Program-made: the position numbers and the translations under genes
Part shown: positions 1 through 15,149 of the stretch, one piece after another
Layout: the number at the start of each line of letters is the position of its first letter
Numbering within the stretch: the first letter of the stretch is position 1
Assembly (NCBI RefSeq): GCF_034702125.1
Contig: NC_085861.1
Location: 1,076,531-1,140,530, forward strand
Direction: 5' to 3'
From: Engraulis encrasicolus
Lineage: Eukaryota; Chordata; Actinopteri; Clupeiformes; Engraulidae
DNA length: 64,000 nucleotides
The notes under the pieces: generated by a model
What the model saw: the letters and a program-made list of their open reading frames with translations, nothing else
What the model was told of the DNA's origin: nothing
Databases searched by the model: none

Positions 1-365
1 CACAAAACAATGCATTTGGAAGTTTGTACATAGTACAGGAGTATATTATTATCAACGCTTTTGTCTTTTGTCTTTTCTGTAATTAGCAGATTCACTGTCA
101 ATGGCACAGAACAAGTTTGTGCAAAGGACAAAGAAATAATCTATCTATTTTATATATCTCTACCTGTACCTGTAACCTGAACCGAACCCACTCTGCCTGG
201 CTACCCGTGATCGACTCAGACCTGTCTGACTCTCTCTTCTCTCCTCTGACCAGCTTTCTTTCTCTCCTCTCTCCTGCCCAGTAAAACCTGACCAGCTTTC
301 TTCTCCTGACTTCCTGACTTCCATTCTGCCTGTCTGTGCCTCTGCCCCCCTGTCTGTGCCTCTGA
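1..365. other. Unassigned sequence at left edge
   Basis: No coding or transposon signature is seen. The right part is pyrimidine-rich (CTCTCTC and CCTGACC words) and leads into the GT microsatellite. Confidence 0.4.
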
Positions 366-369
366 CCCC

Positions 370-526
<157 letters not shown>

Positions 527-613
527 CTGATAGTGGTATGTGACATGATCTCATTTTCTCCTCCATCCTGCAGTTACTGAGCAGAGCAGCAGTGAGGAGC
601 CCTGAGATGACAC

Positions 614-615
<2 letters not shown>

Positions 616-704
<89 letters not shown>

Positions 705-705
705 A

Positions 706-780
<75 letters not shown>
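616..780. repeat. (CA)n microsatellite
   Basis: This CA array is interrupted once by CACGCACACAAACGCA near 697-712. It has the opposite polarity to the GT array at 370-525. Confidence 0.98.
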
Positions 781-782
<2 letters not shown>

Positions 783-1100
783 TCAGTGGTCCCCGAGTAT
801 TTTTCTCCAAAGGCCAAATGATGTAGAGCAAGTGAGGCTGCGGGCCAAACCAACGCCACAACCCAATGAGAAACAAGTTGTCTGGACAGATTTTCAGATT
901 TTCAGAGAACAGATTTTCGCTTTTCCTTTTTCCTGTATATTATAAGACTGTTAACATAAGATCTAACTCTGTGAATGCCTTTGAGAGATATGACCCCCTG
1001 TTTTAGTGATCACACACATTTATGTTTTCATTTGTTCTGACTCATGGTGGGCCAAATGCTTGCCATGTCCGGGCCGGATCTGGCCCAGGGGCCACTATTA
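783..1100. mobile_element. hAT-like non-autonomous element remnant
   Basis: The left end reads CAGTGGTCCCCGAG and the right part carries GGGCCGGATCTGGCCC and GGGGCCACTA. These words recur at the ends of fish hAT-type elements and resemble the copy at 38856-41065. No clean terminal inverted repeat or target duplication could be defined, so this is a degraded copy. Confidence 0.5.
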
Positions 1101-1397
1101 TGTTAACATTTAAATGGAAATGTGAATCAAAATGGAAATATGAATCAAGCCTATGTTAACATTTAAATGGAAATATTAATCTTGCCTGTTTTGAATACAA
1201 TAGTGGTGATTATTATTGGATTTGTTTGGTGTTCCTGCTGCATTTGTAGGTGGCAAAGTGACAAACAAGTGCTTGACCAAACGCTGTTGAGGAGTTTTAA
1301 TATGAAACTTTGCCCGTGTCTGTGCCACAGAAATGTTTAATCTTACTGCTTCTGATATCTTGAGAGCTCAGAGCTGGAGCCTCAAACAGTAAAAAGG

Positions 1398-1488
1398 CAG
1401 TGTTGATTCAACACTTGAGAGTGTCAATTTAACATCTTCTAGAGTGCATTTGGTCCCAGAGTACTCTCTCAGTGTTGAAGTAACACTG
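1398..1488. repeat. Short inverted repeat (MITE-like)
   Basis: The ends CAGTGTTGATTCAACACT and AGTGTTGAAGTAACACTG are near reverse complements. No target duplication is evident. Confidence 0.5.
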
Positions 1489-1609
1489 CAGTTTGTTCCT
1501 CTGTAGCCGCTGAAAGCCATTTGGCCAGAACACAGTGTGCTCTGATCTCCTATACCAGAAGCGTCCATATGTGTTATCCTTCAGCGATATGTGTTTTTAT
1601 TATCGTCAT

Positions 1610-1945
1610 TACTGTAGATGGGATGACAGTGTCTTTCTTAACCATGCTATCATACTTGTAAATGTGTACGTGTAGCTAGGATGACAGTGTCTTTCTTAAC
1701 CAGGCTTAATATTATACATGCATATGTGTACAGGTAGCTGGGATGACAGTGTTCTTCTTAACCAGGCTTAATATCATACATGCATATGTGTCTTCTTTGC
1801 TTATTATCATATCATACATGCATACGTGTAGATGGGGTAACAGTGTCTTTCTTAACCATGCTTAATATCATACATGCATACGTGTAGATGGGGTAACAGT
1901 GTCTTTCTTAACCATGCTTAATATCATACATGCATACGTGTAGCC
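1610..1945. repeat. Tandem repeat, period about 57-61 bases
   Basis: The unit contains GACAGTGTCTTTCTTAACCA followed by GCTTAATATCATACATGCAT. Units begin near 1622, 1679, 1741, 1831 and 1887, with some divergence and a partial unit around 1790. Confidence 0.85.
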
Positions 1946-2686
1946 GGCTGACATGAGGAAGAGGTATAAAAACCTTTGCCACCATTTTGTCATTTTGCCA
2001 GAGATATAATACAGTAGATATCATTTGCTGTTAGTGAGAAACGGCCCAGGAGCAGATTTTCTTTGGTGACGAGACTTAGCCACACTCTGTCATTTTTCGC
2101 TTTTACACTTCGTTTTATTTTCATCTGTAATTCCTTTACTTTCCTTTAATCTGTTTATAATCTCACTTTTTCTACAATGAATTGTATCCTGATTTGACCC
2201 TTACGACGTCGAGACTTATTTTATTTTGGCTAGTGAGTCAGTTAAAACACAACGCAGAGCTTTCAGCCTTCCATTTCTATTGGAGAAGATCTTGGAAAAC
2301 ATTCAAAATCTATCATTATATAAACACAAGGGTAGTATATGTAAAACAGCATTGAATGAAAGAAAGTACTTAAGAATTTCTCAGTACTGATTTTTATGCT
2401 GTTGTTTTTAACTCGTCAATAATATCAAGTGTGTGTGTGTGTATGTGTGTGTGTGTGTGCGCGTGTGAGGGAGAGAGAGAGAGAGAGGTTGAGATATGTG
2501 AGTACAATAAAACTAATATTTTAAACTGACTGCGTTAAAGAGTTTTGAAAAAGCAGAAACTGCATAGAGACCAGTGGTGAGGACTACAGGTGGAAGGTAA
2601 AGGTGAAGGGCGCCCCTTAGTGGCCAACTGAACAAAGTTCACGTGTAGTGCTGATAGAGAACGAATTCGAGACGATTAGTCTAATG
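1946..2686. other. Unassigned sequence
   Basis: Apart from a short GT/GA low-complexity patch at about 2430-2487, no gene or repeat end is recognised here. Confidence 0.4.
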
Positions 2687-3492
2687 AATTGCTGAGAGGG
2701 GACCATTCGAACAAAACGTTGGACCATTAGTAGAAGGCATGGGGCGTTTCGTGCAGTACCTGAGGATTTTTCGTTGAAGACCTAAGGACGTTACGTTCAA
2801 CCCATGCAGACCTTTCGTGTAACTGGGCAGATGTTTAGTTTAGTCTGCCTATTTTATTTGCCTATTATTTTTTATATTTTATCAAACTTGTGTGCCTACC
2901 ACCACAATGCAATGAAAACAAAAATCGAACCATGTAGAAAGTGCGTGCGTGCGTCTCTATTTTTTTTAAATTAATTATTAATTTTAGTTCAGGCTGCTTT
3001 TTTATCATTAGGCCTATTTTATAGCCTATTTTATATATACTATATTGTAACGGACTGCCTCTGCCTCCTCCGGAGTGAGATAACAGCGTTACCCCCTGTG
3101 AACTACACGTGCAGCCTATAAAATTTGGAGTTAATTTCAAATGGCGGGTGAGACTGTCAGGAAGCAACAAGGCGAGAGAGCAAGAGAGAGGGAACCATGA
3201 AGTGTGCGCCGAGAAGATCACCATTCGCAAGAATCGCTAAAACCAGACATTGATGTGAGCTGTTCCAAATTGAGAGGGTTTTGCAAAAGTGCACTACTAA
3301 ATGTAAGAAAAGATATTCGTTGTGTTGATATGAATTATTTCTAATGTGTTGGTCACTGATTTTTATTAATTTTTGGAAAGGTAACGGCAGTCTTGCTGCC
3401 TGGCTGGCGCCCATCTCGTCGTTTGCACCATTACAATAGGCTATCAACGAAATGTTTTAAAATGTACGACATCAATTTAAAGGTAGGCCTAA

Positions 3493-3634
3493 GGGATAAT
3501 GTATTGTCCACACATGACTATAAGAAAATGTTTCCCTACGGGGCGAATAACACCCCCGACGCCGAAGGCGGAGTGCTGTTATCTCTGAAGGGAAATGTAT
3601 TTTCCGTAGTCACGTGTGGACAATACATTATCCC
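3493..3634. mobile_element. Foldback MITE, 142 bases
   Basis: GGGATAATGTATTGTCCACA at the left returns as its near-exact reverse complement at the right, and the pairing continues inward through the TTTCCCT/AGGGAAA segments. The open frame over this region is only the translation of the hairpin. Confidence 0.8.
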
Positions 3635-3639
3635 GCTTA

Positions 3640-5470
3640 TCCCGCCTTTACCAACATTATAAAGCATACATACTTAACCATAGTTTATAGCGTGCGCAAA
3701 GAAAGATAGTTCGTGGAACGCTCATAATTTAAACAGGTTAACAAGCAACATGGTTTGGCTACTTTCTAACTTGTTACAGCCACATTGCGCTTCAAACTGT
3801 TTGCAGGCTGCCTCGTTCACCGCGCAAACTCGGGTTCATAACATGATCATTTCTATCTAATCGGCACAGTATTCCAGAAAAAAAGCATCAGACAACCCAA
3901 ACACTGATGTGCGCCCTGACCATCATCATTAGCCTATCGACCCTGATACAAGCAGAGCCTATCAAAGGGCGTTGAACACAATGGCTATGGACCTTTTCAG
4001 TAGGCTATGGTTGGGGAAGTAGAGCCTGCGTCGTGATTCACCGTTGGTGTTTGTATCAGCACGCCAAAAGTTACCTCACTAATGTTAATGATGTTCTTTG
4101 CTGAGTAACCTAGCCAAATATATCCAGATGATCGTGAATTATGCAAAATAAAGTTTGCCAACATGTATTGCCATTCTAGGAGCGATAAGGAGAATGCCGC
4201 ACAGGCGCGGAGAAAGGGTTCCTTTGACACAGAGAATGCTCTGTGTGGCTGCGCGCATGCAGTGTTTAGTTTGCAGGTTTCAGGCAAATAATGGTGATCG
4301 ATACGCCCTAGGTCCATAAGACTAACAGTAAAACAGGGACAATGACAAAAGGGATGAATTGCTTGAGGAAATCAAAAGGGACAGAGCGAAGTTATGACAA
4401 CAAATTGACGTGCACCATTATGCAAGGCTACATGTAGTTATGATGGGTTAACCACTCAGTTACCGTTGCATTAATAATATGTATGATACAGATGACTTCA
4501 GCGCAGGATATCAGAAATAAACAAGACAGCGCAGATGGCTTTTAATTTTTAACATGGCCACATTATGCGTCAATACGCCAATGCGTATTAGGCTATTGAT
4601 CATGAAACCTCAAATCGGAAGTAGCCTTATCTTGTACCCAGCACTTTTCAAACCTTACTCGGGTTTATGGTAATTGTCCGGGCCAGCACTTTTGAAATCA
4701 AACGGACGCCCTTGCCTGCATGACATGTCATTTGCATGATAAGAGCACGGACGATCATGGACATACGATGGTACACACATAGCCACACACGCACACAACA
4801 CGGTTCAGTTCAACGTTTATTGACCAGCGAGGAGCAGCGCAGTACCAGCTGATTTGCTCTGGAATCTCGAAATGAAAACTGACTTTTCTTGGGAAAAGTG
4901 TTGCAAGAACATTGAACTCATTTAGTAGGCCTATCATTGTGCCAAGCGTGTGTCGCAATATTGTACTGGGGATATGTGTTGGGGAGGGCATTAACATTAG
5001 GCTAGGCCTATGACAAAAACATTATCGGGGATGATTGAGGATACATCTTACACGTTTCCTTATTAATGGAAAATTAATTCCATGCTAATTCCAAGTATTC
5101 AAGAACCTAAACAATATGTAATTGCTCCACAGTTCAAGGGTTAGGCTATGGATATTGACACCTTTCCTCCGCGATCGCGGATAGCCCCCACCTTTGCGCT
5201 TCTCATCTGGCTGTCACGATATGGAACGGGAAGAGACAGTTCAAGACAAGCGGCATGACTGCAATTGTCAATACAGTAGCCTAAAAAACTGTTAACTGTT
5301 CAGCGGTGTGTAGTCAAATGATCACAGCGGTGGTAGATGATTTTATGAAGACCTGGAGGACAAAAACCAACAGACACAATTGCTGAGTGTGTATGCAGTA
5401 TTTGTAACGAATGATTCTCCTGCCAGGATAGCGTTGGACTACAGAATAACCCATTTACATGTTGAATGTT
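3640..5470. other. Interior of the 6.2 kb block, nothing recognised
   Basis: No domain-bearing frame, RNA gene or internal repeat structure was recognised. Frames are short and interrupted. Confidence 0.4.
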
Positions 5471-5471
5471 G

Positions 5472-6276
<805 letters not shown>

Positions 6277-7126
6277 AGGAGGCATTTTGAAAAGTCGAAG
6301 ACCTATTCACGAGGATATCATAGCTACCTTTCCTTGTTAATGTCCCATGCACTACAAAATATTCCAGAACCTCATCTGCGATAGGCTAAACACAATTTAT
6401 CCAACAAGCTTGTGGATAATATTGCCACCTTTCCCCTCTCCCGCGGTAGCCAGTTGCCTTCTCAGAAGAAGCAATCTGAATCGGAAAGAGAGCGCACTGT
6501 TCAAGACCCGCGGCAAGACTGCAATTGTCATCTGGTTCGTGGTGTCAACCTTCAGCCAAAACGGTGACAGACCCTTTTTTAAAAAATAAGATAGACCTAC
6601 CTTATTCGCAGCAGCCAAAATCAGTCAGACAATAAGTGCTTAACGAGTAGTGCAGGGTAGCGAATGCTCTTCTATCAGGGTAAAGTTTGCAATTGGAGAG
6701 GGGTGATTGAAGGGCTAAATTAAGTCCGAAATCAAAATGATAAAAAATACGGTCGATTTATTTACAATAACCTACATGACAGAAAGAAAACGTGTAGGGG
6801 GTCAACTGAAAATACCCATAAAGTGATGACTATAGGCAACGTCAAAGTAAAATACAAACACGAAATCAAACAAAGCTTTTTTTAATGCGGTAAGCTTCAA
6901 GCTTCACAAAATCCACTGGTTAACAGCAGGTTTTACGCACACATTTGGAAGCGGTTAATCACAGATGCTGCTCTCTTCCTTGCTCTCCCTTGCACCCCAA
7001 CGTACACTGGGTTTAATACACCCTGCAATACTGGCAAACTATTATTCAATTACCATTTCATTTGTTCATGCAAAGACGCGGCGGAGAGAGAACGCGCTCC
7101 TGTGCAGTGTTAACGTAGCGATTTAA

Positions 7127-7204
<78 letters not shown>

Positions 7205-7550
7205 GCCATGGGCTTAACACAGGTGCATGGGTTCTGTAATGTTTTCAACACTGTTAGGACCTATATTGTTTTCTGGCTCATGCGCGAACTATTTGTTGTC
7301 TTTCAGAATCAGAAACATCAAAGTGTCGGGAGACAGCTTTCTCTTGTTGCTGGTGCTTCGCATCTAAAAAGTTACCGGAAAGTCAGAAAACTCGCTGCAT
7401 GAAAATGTGCTCAATGGTCAATAGCCTACTTCTAGATGCACTATAGTCTATAGCCTAGACACGCTGCTCTGATTCAAAGCGAGCACAAGGGTCAATAGCC
7501 TACTTCTAGACACATTAAACCGCACTGCTTTGATTCAAAGCGAGCAGGCT
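6277..7550. repeat. Tandem segmental duplication, copy B
   Basis: Copy B repeats copy A with few substitutions, including the CT microsatellite at 7130-7203. It carries about 490 bases (roughly 6385-6875) absent from copy A, either an insertion here or a deletion in A. The close similarity suggests a recent duplication. Confidence 0.85.
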
Positions 7551-7746
7551 GTGCTTGGTCCCGCCTCTCTGCCCGCAGATGGGAGTAAAGTAACGGTGTA
7601 AAAGTGAAAAAAAAGCTTCTCAAATATTGTCTAGATTATTGTCAAAAAATGTAAGGGTGTAAAGGTAAATTTCCAACAATAAAAGACAGGCTATGAAACA
7701 AAATGGGCAGCTACCAGCTTATTCAATTAATAAAACTATAGGCCTA

Positions 7747-8505
<759 letters not shown>

Positions 8506-8869
8506 GAGTAAGTAGGCCTACATTTTATTTATAGATTTACATGTTTAAATCAACAAAAAACAAATAGGCTATTTAAAATAGGCTAGACAAAACCGTTAAA
8601 ATGAACATATTTAAATAGACAAAACCGTTAAAATGAGCATGAAAAAAGCTGATTCTAAGAAAACCCGTTAAAATGAGCATTAAAAAATCTGATTTACATT
8701 TCTAATATAGGCAGACTGAAGGGACCTTTAGTTGAAACCTAAGGATCTTTAGTTCAATTTTAAGGACCTTTCGTTGGCTTTTGCGGTAGACGGACCATCC
8801 TCGACTAAAGATCCCCAGCCTTATACTAATGGTCCAACGTTTTGTTCGAATGGTCCCCTCTCAGGAATC

Positions 8870-9284
8870 CATTCGACGAAAAGACCTGTATCGTGAAGAA
8901 CTAGAGTTGGATGCCAGTCGTTACTCGACCTCATGCACTGGCCATCTCTGGGAGTCCTGGGATGATGATGGGATGTTTCTCATCTCTGGGAGTCCTGGGA
9001 TGATGATGATGGGATGGTTCTCATCTCCATTCTCTATTCCACATGACAGAAGCTCTTTCCAATCAAGGAGATTCTTCAAGAAACGCTCAAAGTACCCTAC
9101 ATATACACACTTGTACACGCACATACTGTAAACACTTTTCATGTACACACTTTCATTTTCTCCCTCTGGCTACATTTAAGGAGAATGTTTTCTACTCTCT
9201 GACCAGAAGCCCTTTCCCAGGAAGAGGACGTTAAGGAAATCACCTTCACACTCTCCCAGTAGGCCTACTACTAAGACTACATAC
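8870..9284. other. Unassigned sequence with a short duplication
   Basis: TCTGGGAGTCCTGGGATGAT occurs twice near 8947-9010. Nothing else was recognised. Confidence 0.4.
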
Positions 9285-9892
9285 TATGAAGACAGTGGGG
9301 GACAGAGGTGTATAAAGTGTAGAATTGAGGACAGAGGGGGACAGAGGTGTATAAAGTGTAGTGTAGAATTTAGGACAGAGGGGGACAGAGGTGTATAAAG
9401 TGTAGTGTAGAATTGAGGACAGTGGGGGACAGAGGTGTATAAAGTGTAGTGTAGAATTGGGGACAGTGGGGGACAGAGGTGTATAAAGTGTAGAATTGAG
9501 GACAGTGGAGGACAGAGGTGTATACAGTGTAGGTAGAAGTGAGGACCGTGGGGGACAGAGGTGTATAAAGTGTAGAATTGAGGACAGTGGGGGACAGAGG
9601 TGTATAAAGTGTAGAATTGAGGACAGTGGGGGACAGAGGTGTATAAAGTGTAGTGTAGAATTGAGGACAGTGGGGGACAGAGGTGTATAAAGTGTAGAAT
9701 TGAGGACAGTGGGGGACAGAGGTGTATAAAGTGTAGAATTGAGGACAGTGGGGGACAGAGGTGTATAAAGTGTAGAATTGAGGACAGTGGGGGACAGAGG
9801 TGTATAAAGTGTAGTGTAGAATTGAGGACAGTGGGGGACAGAGGTGTATAAAGTGTAGAATTGAAGACAGTGGGGGACAGAGGTGTATTAAC
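9285..9892. repeat. 39-base minisatellite
   Basis: There are about 15 units of 39 bases (core GGGGGACAGAGGTGTATAAA), several lengthened to 44 bases by an extra TGTAG. The frame through the array is a repeat translation, not a gene. Confidence 0.97.
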
Positions 9893-10160
9893 TATTTTAG
9901 TGTAGGTAGAAGTACTCCTACTGATGTCATTTCAACACGAGTAGGCTACATGATCTCACATATACACCACCGCTGTAACTGATGATATTTATACACTGAA
10001 GGAATGTTTATTTTTGTGATTCACATTTTTGTACACAACTACATAAAACAGCTCTCACTCTTAACCAGACAAAAATAACTGCTGGTTGCTCTGCACTGAT
10101 GAAAATGTGTTTCATTAATTTTCAGGCCCATTGGCCCCTCAGCCCATTGGTCCCACAGCA

Positions 10161-10337
10161 TATTCCTGCTGCTCCATGTTCTCACATTTCTAAGAAGATA
10201 GGCCTATTCAAATTTAGGCGGAGAGAAAGGGACCTTCTCCTAGTTTACTCAGAAATGTGGGAACATGGAGTTGTGGAACATTGGGCCTATATTTGCATAA
10301 TTTCTTTAAAATATGGGAACATGGAGCAGCAGGAATA
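10161..10337. mobile_element. MITE with about 25-base inverted ends
   Basis: TATTCCTGCTGCTCCATGTT at the left pairs with AACATGGAGCAGCAGGAATA at the right. Related words (GAACATGGAGCAGCAGG) recur at 16605-16622. Confidence 0.75.
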
Positions 10338-10339
10338 AT

Positions 10340-10848
10340 ACTCTCTTTTGAAAGTCGCTTTGGTTATATAAAGCGTCTGCCAAATGCAATGTAATGTAAT
10401 ATAATACTGTAGTCTACATGTATATTGAGTAATCTGTGTGCCATTCTAATGATGACTGAAATGCACTCACTATATACACAATGCTACTTGTGTGAATTTA
10501 GAATTAGGTGATCTTATGGGTTCTTCATACATATGGAGAGGTCCTGTCCTTTACCCTCTCTCATACAAATAAAAAAATATCTGTTATGGAAATAAGAGGA
10601 TGTAAACCTGCTACCTTGGACATCATTAGCATTAGCAGCAGTCTATTCTCACCATAGTTTTAGTGTGGGAAATGCTCATTTATTTAAGAATGAGCATCTT
10701 CTCAAATTGCTCACAATGTTACATTTGCTATCCAGCATGTAAGCACAGCCTTTCCCATACTTTCACACTATGTACATTTTTGTAGTTTCATCAATCTGGT
10801 CAAGCAGGCTACCACTGCCCTTTCATCTCTGCTGAGTTCGGGACTATA
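10340..10848. other. Unassigned sequence
   Basis: No gene, repeat end or RNA signature was recognised. Confidence 0.4.
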
Positions 10849-10852
10849 TTAA

Positions 10853-11687
10853 AGTGGTAGTTCGCTATTTTAGACATTAAGCCCTGTTTGTGTGACTTCT
10901 GGGGTGAAGTAGAGATGTTCTCATCACAATTTTGACCTTTGGTGCTGACCGGAGCATTTGGGTATCCAAGACTGCAGCCCCCCCACCTTTACATTGACTC
11001 CAATAGACCCCTCAAGCAATCGATTATAAAATGGCATTAAACTTTCATTTGCAGAGACATGAAACTCACCGAGTGGTCAGGGGTGGACAGCGATACGTTG
11101 GCTCGAAAATCACCGCGAAATATGCTTCCAGAGAAGATATATTCATTATTGTCCGTCTTCATTGATTGTATTGGTTTGACTAGTATTACTCCGCGCGACC
11201 GGAAATGGGGGTGCGTTTGTTTACGTTACTATCTATGGTTTGTATGCAATCTGTAGTTTTTGTAGCCAGTCCCGCTCAAAGATAGCCGTTCTACCTCGCT
11301 CCTTGATGTCTACATAAACAACACACTATCGCTACCTACTGGCTGGATGTCTACTGCTATTCAACGACGTCTGGGGAAAAATAGGTCCGCCAAATGCTAA
11401 ACAACAGTTAGAAGGCATATTTCGCTGCAATTTTCGGGTCAATTTATCGCTGTCTACCACTGACCACACGGTGAGTTCCATGTCTTCTCAAACGAAAGTT
11501 TAATGCCATTTTATAATCGATTGCTTGAGGGGTCTATTGGAGTCAATGTAAAGGTGGGGGGGCTGCAGTCTTGGATACCCAAATGCTCCGGTCAGCACCA
11601 AAGGTCAAAATTGTGATGAGAACATCTCTACTTCACCCCAGAAGTCACACAAACAGGGCTTAATGTCTAAAATAGCGAACTACCACT
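10853..11687. mobile_element. TTAA-flanked foldback transposon with about 200-base arms
   Basis: The left arm (10853-11052) returns as an almost identical reverse complement at 11494-11687, starting AGTGGTAGTTCGCTATTTTA. TTAA lies at both outer borders (10849-10852 and 11688-11691), as in piggyBac and Kolobok families. The roughly 440-base centre has no transposase frame, so the element is non-autonomous. The near-identity of the arms suggests recent activity or arm homogenisation. Confidence 0.88.
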
Positions 11688-11691
11688 TTAA

Positions 11692-12895
11692 CATTGTCAG
11701 CTAAGTATAATGTCATGTAATAACAATGTAATGCATTACACAACATGACTTATTTTACATGACATATTGTATATGACATGGCAGACCTTTTTTTTCGAGG
11801 GCTCCTAGGCTAGAATTACTGCATATACCCTAAAGAAACACCATGCAAAGTTTGGTGCTTTTGTCACTTCCGTAACGGTAAAACCCTTAACATCCCCCAC
11901 TACTGTTTATGGAGTGAGTTGAAGTATGGCTTTGTTTATGCTGTATGGCTGAATGGGGAGTGTTTATGTGTGTCTGTGTGTGTGTGTGTTGTGTATATAT
12001 ATATTGAGTAAGTGCACGTAGAATGTGCAGTCACAATCTTTTTTATTTTTTATTTTCACTTGAGAAAAAAATAAAAAAATCAACACAGGAGCAGTGTGCG
12101 GACATTCTTCTTTGTTTTTACATTTTTATTTTCACAATATGTTTTTTCTAATGATAAAGGAAAGTCTGAAGTTTCCCTTGGTATGTTTGTTGTTGACATG
12201 GATATAGAACTCTATTTTCTATGGGTCTTGTTTTTAAAGTCATTATGAATACTAGAATTCGATGACGGTGGTAAGAATTAAAGACAAAGATAACATTTGT
12301 GAATGGGCAGCATGAATACTGGAAATAAACTACTAAAAATAGTACACTAATATTACAGTAATTCTTTAGTTATTAGGCTAGTTAATAATAACTAATTCTA
12401 CTCAGTTCGAGGACTTCATTTTTTTAGCATCTGTTGAGTTCACTCGTACAAGGATTGGCCTTCTGATGGGACCGCGTGTTTCTGCTGCATGTGAATGTGA
12501 GTTTGTGTTTTCGTTTTAAAACCAGATGTTCAGAGTTTTTGGTAAATTAGAATGAAATAACCATGTTAGATTTTGATTGATTGATGCACTTTGCTAATCT
12601 CTCGAGGAAACTTTGTCTCTGCTATCATCCCAGAGTCTTTGGTATGAATAATAACATTATGCCAAGCCTCTGTACATAATCCCAGACTATGGGCTACATT
12701 TTCGCCTGCATTGTTTGTGTACATCCCCCATATCCTTCAGATGTGATGTATTGTAGTTGGTTATTTGAATCAGGCTGCGGATGGGATACAAAATCACCAT
12801 TGGCCGAACAGGGTGATGTAAGCTTTACTGCTGTCTGTTAAGTTTCAATGGCGGATGAAGAACAACAACGTTTTGTTTTTGCTAATGAGTCTAAA
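11692..12895. other. Unassigned AT-rich sequence
   Basis: The stretch has short GT and AT runs near 11970-12004 and poly-T and poly-A patches near 12040-12080. No coding sequence is supported. Confidence 0.4.
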
Positions 12896-12919
12896 ATGTG
12901 TGTGTGTGTGCGTGCGTGC

Positions 12920-13005
<86 letters not shown>

Positions 13006-13040
13006 ATGCGTGCGTGCGTGCGTGCGTGCATGTGTGTTTT
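12896..13040. repeat. (GT)n microsatellite with CGTG interruptions
   Basis: A GT array is bordered on both sides by (CGTG)n, which gives the ends a tetranucleotide rhythm. Confidence 0.97.
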
Positions 13041-13136
13041 CAGGAGCATACTATTTGTTTGATTTAGTAACAACAGCATCAGTGTTCGGGTCAAATGTGT
13101 GGGAAATAGAGAATTCTAGAGATACAGGGAGATACT

Positions 13137-13257
<121 letters not shown>

Positions 13258-13290
13258 AAATTCAAATGGAAAGGGGTGCTTTATTAGCAT

Positions 13291-13570
<280 letters not shown>

Positions 13571-13618
13571 CTTGGTAGGGCTGGAAGTGTTGGCTGACTT
13601 GTTAAAGTGTTGAGCTGT

Positions 13619-13830
13619 AAAAAGTTACGGGGGGTCTTCTTCATGGTCCGCCATTTTGAATTTCCAAAAATAGCCATTTTTTGCTTAAAAAAGACTGTAC
13701 TTGGACCATACTAGAAAATATTTGTCTATTACTTAGTAAACTTTCATGTAAAGATCAAGCCCAGTTGCAATGAACAGCATTGTTGCAGTACCTTTTTTGA
13801 CCATTTCCTGCACAGTGTCCCTTTAAAGTT
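13619..13830. repeat. Interspersed repeat ending ACAGTGTCCCTTTAA
   Basis: The segment TTGACCATTTCCTGCACAGT and its CCCTTTAA end also appear at 16551-16601. The TTAA end suggests a Kolobok or piggyBac-type MITE, but no matching opposite end was found. Confidence 0.45.
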
Positions 13831-14181
13831 ATAGGAAATGGGTGGAAATAGATATCACCTTGTCCATTTTTACTTTTTAATGATCTTTTAAGCAATGCTT
13901 AATTTACAGTGGGCTCTTATATATATCTTGTCCAGGTGTTGGGGGGTGGGGTCAATTACCTGCAATGAGATCAGACCAATTTAGCCAAACCAAGTGACCT
14001 GTGAATGTCAAGTCTTGAAATGTGTGTCTCTCTCTTGCTATCATTTGACTCTGAAGAAGGTGTAGCAACACAGAAACGTTGGTCGCGTGTGTGCACAAAA
14101 TAAAGTCTTGAAAACTAAGCTGCAGTGTGCTCCAGCTTCTCCTTTCCAGTGATGTCTGTCCCACTGTGATGCACCTGCAAG

Positions 14182-14942
14182 CAGGGTTGCCAGATGAGGC
14201 TGATGATTTCCAGCCCAAAAAATGCTCAAAACCAGCCTAGAAGCTCAAAATCCCGCCCAATTCTATGGGGCACCTAAGTCTCCACCCCTTCCGGGCGGAT
14301 CGTGGGGCTGGGAACGCAAATCCTGTAATGAACTGATCAAAGCTATTTTCCGATCCACCTCGCATTTCCCCGTCGATCACACATATGCTGTGCCTCAGAA
14401 TTAATAACAACCAATGGTGTGCTTGTTGACTTCACTTGGCAAGCGATTTTTGAGTTGTGTGTGTGCAAAAATATGTAATTATTTGGACTACACAACAGAC
14501 ATCGCATGTCCGACGTGCAGCCACTTAAGCCGCGTTGCAGCAGTAGGGTTGGCTGTGCCTCGGTTCACGTCAGATATGCGAGGCGCACGTGTAGTCTCTA
14601 ACACAGTTTTGCACAAAAGCTAAAATAACGTTTCTTGCGTGTCGAAAATGAGTGGTCTTACAACACAAATCCAAACCTTTCAAATTCACTGTCATCATAT
14701 GTGAAATCCAGAGCACATGCCAAACGGGATGAGGATTTATCTTGACTCGCCCCATTAACTCGCATTCAAAATTTTGAGCGCTCCAGCCCCACGGATCGGA
14801 AGAAGAAGGGCGTGACTTAGGTGCCCCATTGATTTCTATGGCTAAAATTGGGCGGGTTTTTCTGCTAAATGCCATTTTTACCCGCACACGACCATCCTAA
14901 GCAGCCCAATTGGGCGGGAAACAGCCCAATCTGGCAACACTG
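14182..14942. mobile_element. hAT-family non-autonomous transposon
   Basis: The ends are CAGGGTTGCCAGATGAGGC and the inverted CCCAATCTGGCAACACTG. The exact 8-base direct repeat CCTGCAAG flanks them (14174-14181 and 14943-14950), which is diagnostic for hAT. Pairing continues inside (GGGGCACCTAAGTC against GACTTAGGTGCCCC). No transposase is present. Confidence 0.92.
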
Positions 14943-15149
14943 CCTGCAAGCTGAGGGAGGGATGATGCGTATAGTCCCAAATAACTGGGTGTGGCCTGTG
15001 GAACTTGAGCATTGCAGTGCATTATGGGGATTGTCACAAATCCACAAGGACTAAAAAGTCATTTTCTGCCTTTTCTTGGCCAAGAAGGCACCAAATTAGA
15101 AATGTATGCTACTATTCTACTATAAATATGACCCACTTTCAGTAACATA

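Noticed and set aside
3393..3662. 89-codon open frame
   Set aside because: Most of it lies in the 142-base foldback MITE and shows no domain.
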